A DNA stretch of 29,410 bases from Clostridiales bacterium. Its GTDB lineage: Bacteria; Bacillota; Clostridia; Christensenellales; Aristaeellaceae. Location of the stretch: contig JAHZHZ010000020.1 of assembly GCA_019419995.1 (NCBI GenBank), positions 16,538 to 45,947 of the forward strand. The letters are read 5' to 3'. A program made the translations under genes and the position numbers. Below the pieces are notes generated by a model, which worked only from the letters and a program-made list of their open reading frames with translations, was not told the DNA's origin and did no database searches. Below, piece by piece: positions 28,267-29,410 of the stretch; the first letter of the stretch is position 1, and each line of letters opens with the position of its first letter.

Positions 28267-28758
28267 TCAAGAAATTTTTCCAATACAATTGACGGGCCAT
28301 AGAATCCACTTAGCCACCGCCTGTATATCTTCATCAGAGATCGGCCCCACGCTGCGGCTATCCCTAGATACGGGGCGGTTATCTCCCAGCACAAAATACT
28401 CACCAGCAGATAAAACGCGCTCCGTCATGTTTCTCCCGCCTGGTCGTCGAAGAAATTCTTCCTCCACAGGTTCGCCATTGACCATTAAAATCCCCTCTTG
28501 CAAGGCTATCCGTTCACCAGGCAATCCCACAACTCGCTTAACAAACCTTTCCCTGCGATTCGGGTAGCGGCAAATTACCACGTCGAATCTCTGCAGCTCC
28601 CTGTGTAGAGTTCTACGAACCGCAAACAGGATTTCGCCATTCTTCAGGGTATCCCTCATAGAACTTCCCTTTACCAATACAAATAAACCTACGTATTGGC
28701 GAAGGAAAATAGCAATGGCAACTCCAGCAATAACTTGCAGAAGTACATCTCTCAACAT
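28267..28758 (-). CDS. lepB: Signal peptidase I
   Basis: Cleaves N-terminal signal peptides from exported proteins at the outer face of the membrane. The 163-aa protein has one N-terminal TM helix (about 5-27), the Ser box GSSMRDTL with catalytic Ser33, the Lys box RFVKRVVGLPGE with general-base Lys74, and the C-terminal GDNRPVSRDSRSVGPI box. This is the small single-TM type of Gram-positive bacteria (SipS-like). The start is either ATG 28758, overlapping the upstream stop as TGATG, or GTG 28761, overlapping as GTGA; both mean translational coupling to the preceding small membrane protein gene. No clear terminator is seen before the 5S promoter. Confidence 0.95.
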   Translation of the reverse strand: MLRDVLLQVIAGVAIAIFLRQYVGLFVLVKGSSMRDTLKNGEILFAVRRTLHRELQRFDVVICRYPNRRERFVKRVVGLPGERIALQEGILMVNGEPVEEEFLRRPGGRNMTERVLSAGEYFVLGDNRPVSRDSRSVGPISDEDIQAVAKWILWPVNCIGKIS

Positions 28759-29141
28759 CACGGCTGTATACGCTCCACTTTTCGCAACCGCCTGAGACGG
28801 CGCAGTTTTGTGCGCAGTTCTCCCAGCGTCCGCTCATCCTGAGGAAATAGCCAGCGCAGTAAAAACAACGCTATAATCAGGGTGATCAACTTCTCAGGCG
28901 TGAACGGCAGCCACAACAGGCTCATATAGGCGCCGCCCACCCATTGCATCCAGCCAATTTTCAAAAATGTTCCAAGACCAAAGAAAATGTAGCTCCATCC
29001 ATTGGTAACCATCCAGGCAATAAATAAACATACCAGCAGTCGCGGATTAAGCAATATACGCTTCCAATCCCGCACCTGCCGCATAATCTCTTCGCGATTT
29101 ACCATAAAAAGCAAGGAATTTGTACGCCTTCTATTCTCCAC
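28758..29141 (-). CDS. Small membrane protein, unknown, coupled to lepB
   Basis: No known function. The 127-aa product starts at a GTG (29141) with GGAGG 6 nt upstream; the frame is open to 29216 and has an internal ATG at 29105, but neither has a comparable ribosome binding site. It has a basic N-terminus (MENRRRTNSLLF, MRQVRDWKRILLNPR), two or three hydrophobic segments (VCLFIAWMVTNGWSYIFFGL, VGGAYMSLLWLPF and LITLIIALFLLRWLF), and a strongly basic C-terminus (LRTKLRRLRRLRKVER). I believe proteins with the 'NGW.Y.F...G' and 'LLWLPFTPEK' pattern recur in Clostridia as uncharacterised proteins, but this is memory and not a search. Its overlap with lepB suggests a link to the membrane or secretion. 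Confidence 0.8.
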   Translation of the reverse strand: MENRRRTNSLLFMVNREEIMRQVRDWKRILLNPRLLVCLFIAWMVTNGWSYIFFGLGTFLKIGWMQWVGGAYMSLLWLPFTPEKLITLIIALFLLRWLFPQDERTLGELRTKLRRLRRLRKVERIQP

Positions 29142-29187
29142 AATGTTCCTCCAAACGCATTCGTTATTCATTCCCGCTAATGGGCAC

Positions 29188-29216
29188 ATTATACCATGCG
29201 GCAACTTTGTCGTCAA
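29188..29216 (-). promoter_or_regulatory. Promoter of the small membrane protein-lepB unit
   Basis: On the minus strand TTGACG (29211-29216), 17 bp, and perfect TATAAT (29188-29193), giving a leader of about 40 nt before the GTG at 29141. The stretch 29217-29361 beyond it shows no feature I recognise. Confidence 0.85.
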
Positions 29217-29361
29217 TCAAATGATAGTTGCAGCTTTAATACGCACTGCCTCATTCTTATCGGCAAGCTGAGAAGAACCGCTTGTCAATATAAAATGACA
29301 TGATCAAACTTTCTATATGGGTTGGTGAACTGCCCAATGGACGGGGCCTTAGTGCAAAACA

Positions 29362-29385
29362 GCGCCGTTCGCAATCGAACGGCGC
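29362..29385 (-). terminator. Strong hairpin near the right edge, possible second terminator
   Basis: A perfect 10-bp stem GCGCCGTTCG/CGAACGGCGC with a CAAT loop. On the minus strand it is followed by TGTTTTG, a weak T-run, so it could back up the terminator immediately to its right. Confidence 0.45.
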
Positions 29386-29390
29386 CAAAG

Positions 29391-29410
29391 AAAAAAGCGC
29401 ATTGCTGCGC
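29391..29410 (-). terminator. Rho-independent terminator of a leftward unit beyond the window
   Basis: On the minus strand GCGCA-GCAA-TGCGC followed by TTTTTTCTTT, running to the last base. The stem is the same GCGCA/TGCGC as the 5S rRNA terminator at 28062-28089. The gene it serves lies to the right of the window. Confidence 0.75.

Noticed and set aside
1..29410. CRISPR array, prophage, insertion sequence or tRNA
   Set aside because: No regularly spaced repeats, transposase or integrase motifs, phage genes or cloverleaf-forming sequences were seen on either strand; this was a reading by eye without a tRNA or repeat search.

Overview
The window looks like chromosomal DNA of an anaerobic, endospore-forming Bacillota (class Clostridia). 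Support: strong AGGAGG-type ribosome binding sites, TTGACA/TATAAT promoters, SpoIVB, the tilS-hpt-ftsH gene order typical of low-GC Gram-positives, and a sodium-pumping decarboxylase cluster typical of anaerobes. I cannot name a genus. There is no phage, insertion sequence, CRISPR array or tRNA that I can support. Most of the window is housekeeping and envelope genes; the novelty lies in arrangement and in a few poorly known proteins.

Layout. 1-2396 (+): 3' part of a secreted protein with stacked bacterial Ig-like (Big_2) domains and a C-terminal NlpC/P60-like Cys-His domain. 2445-3722 (-): spoIVB. 3997-8071 (+): tilS, hpt and the first ftsH. 8286-11547 (+): a membrane-anchored VanW-family protein, a RidA protein and a divergent ribose-phosphate pyrophosphokinase. 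11609-12085: a gene-poor stretch with one doubtful 47-codon ORF. 12129-15264 (-): a CapA-type metallophosphatase followed by glutaminyl-tRNA synthetase.

15460-20826 (-): a five-gene operon, in transcription order a 12S-type acyl-CoA carboxyltransferase, an OadG-like small membrane subunit, a biotin carrier, an OadB-like sodium-pump subunit and an OadA/5S-type pyruvate/oxaloacetate carboxyltransferase. It has a promoter at one end and a strong terminator at the other. Two different carboxyltransferases sharing one biotin carrier and one sodium pump make this the most interesting metabolic unit here.

21092-25346 (+): three envelope proteins: a membrane protein with four Cys-rich 'YH..C...C..C' modules, a single-pass protein of unknown function, and a D-Ala-D-Ala carboxypeptidase. 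25406-27953 (-): a second ftsH followed by a D-lyxose isomerase. About 28095-28210 (-): a solitary 5S rRNA gene with its own consensus promoter and terminator. 28267-29141 (-): a small membrane protein translationally coupled to signal peptidase I. The right edge carries a terminator for a leftward unit lying beyond the window.

Gene starts were moved from the longest possible ORF to the start with the best ribosome binding site where this was clear (spoIVB, tilS, ridA, prs, capA, both carboxyltransferases, dac and the gene before lepB). All functional calls rest on motifs read by eye; no database search was possible.
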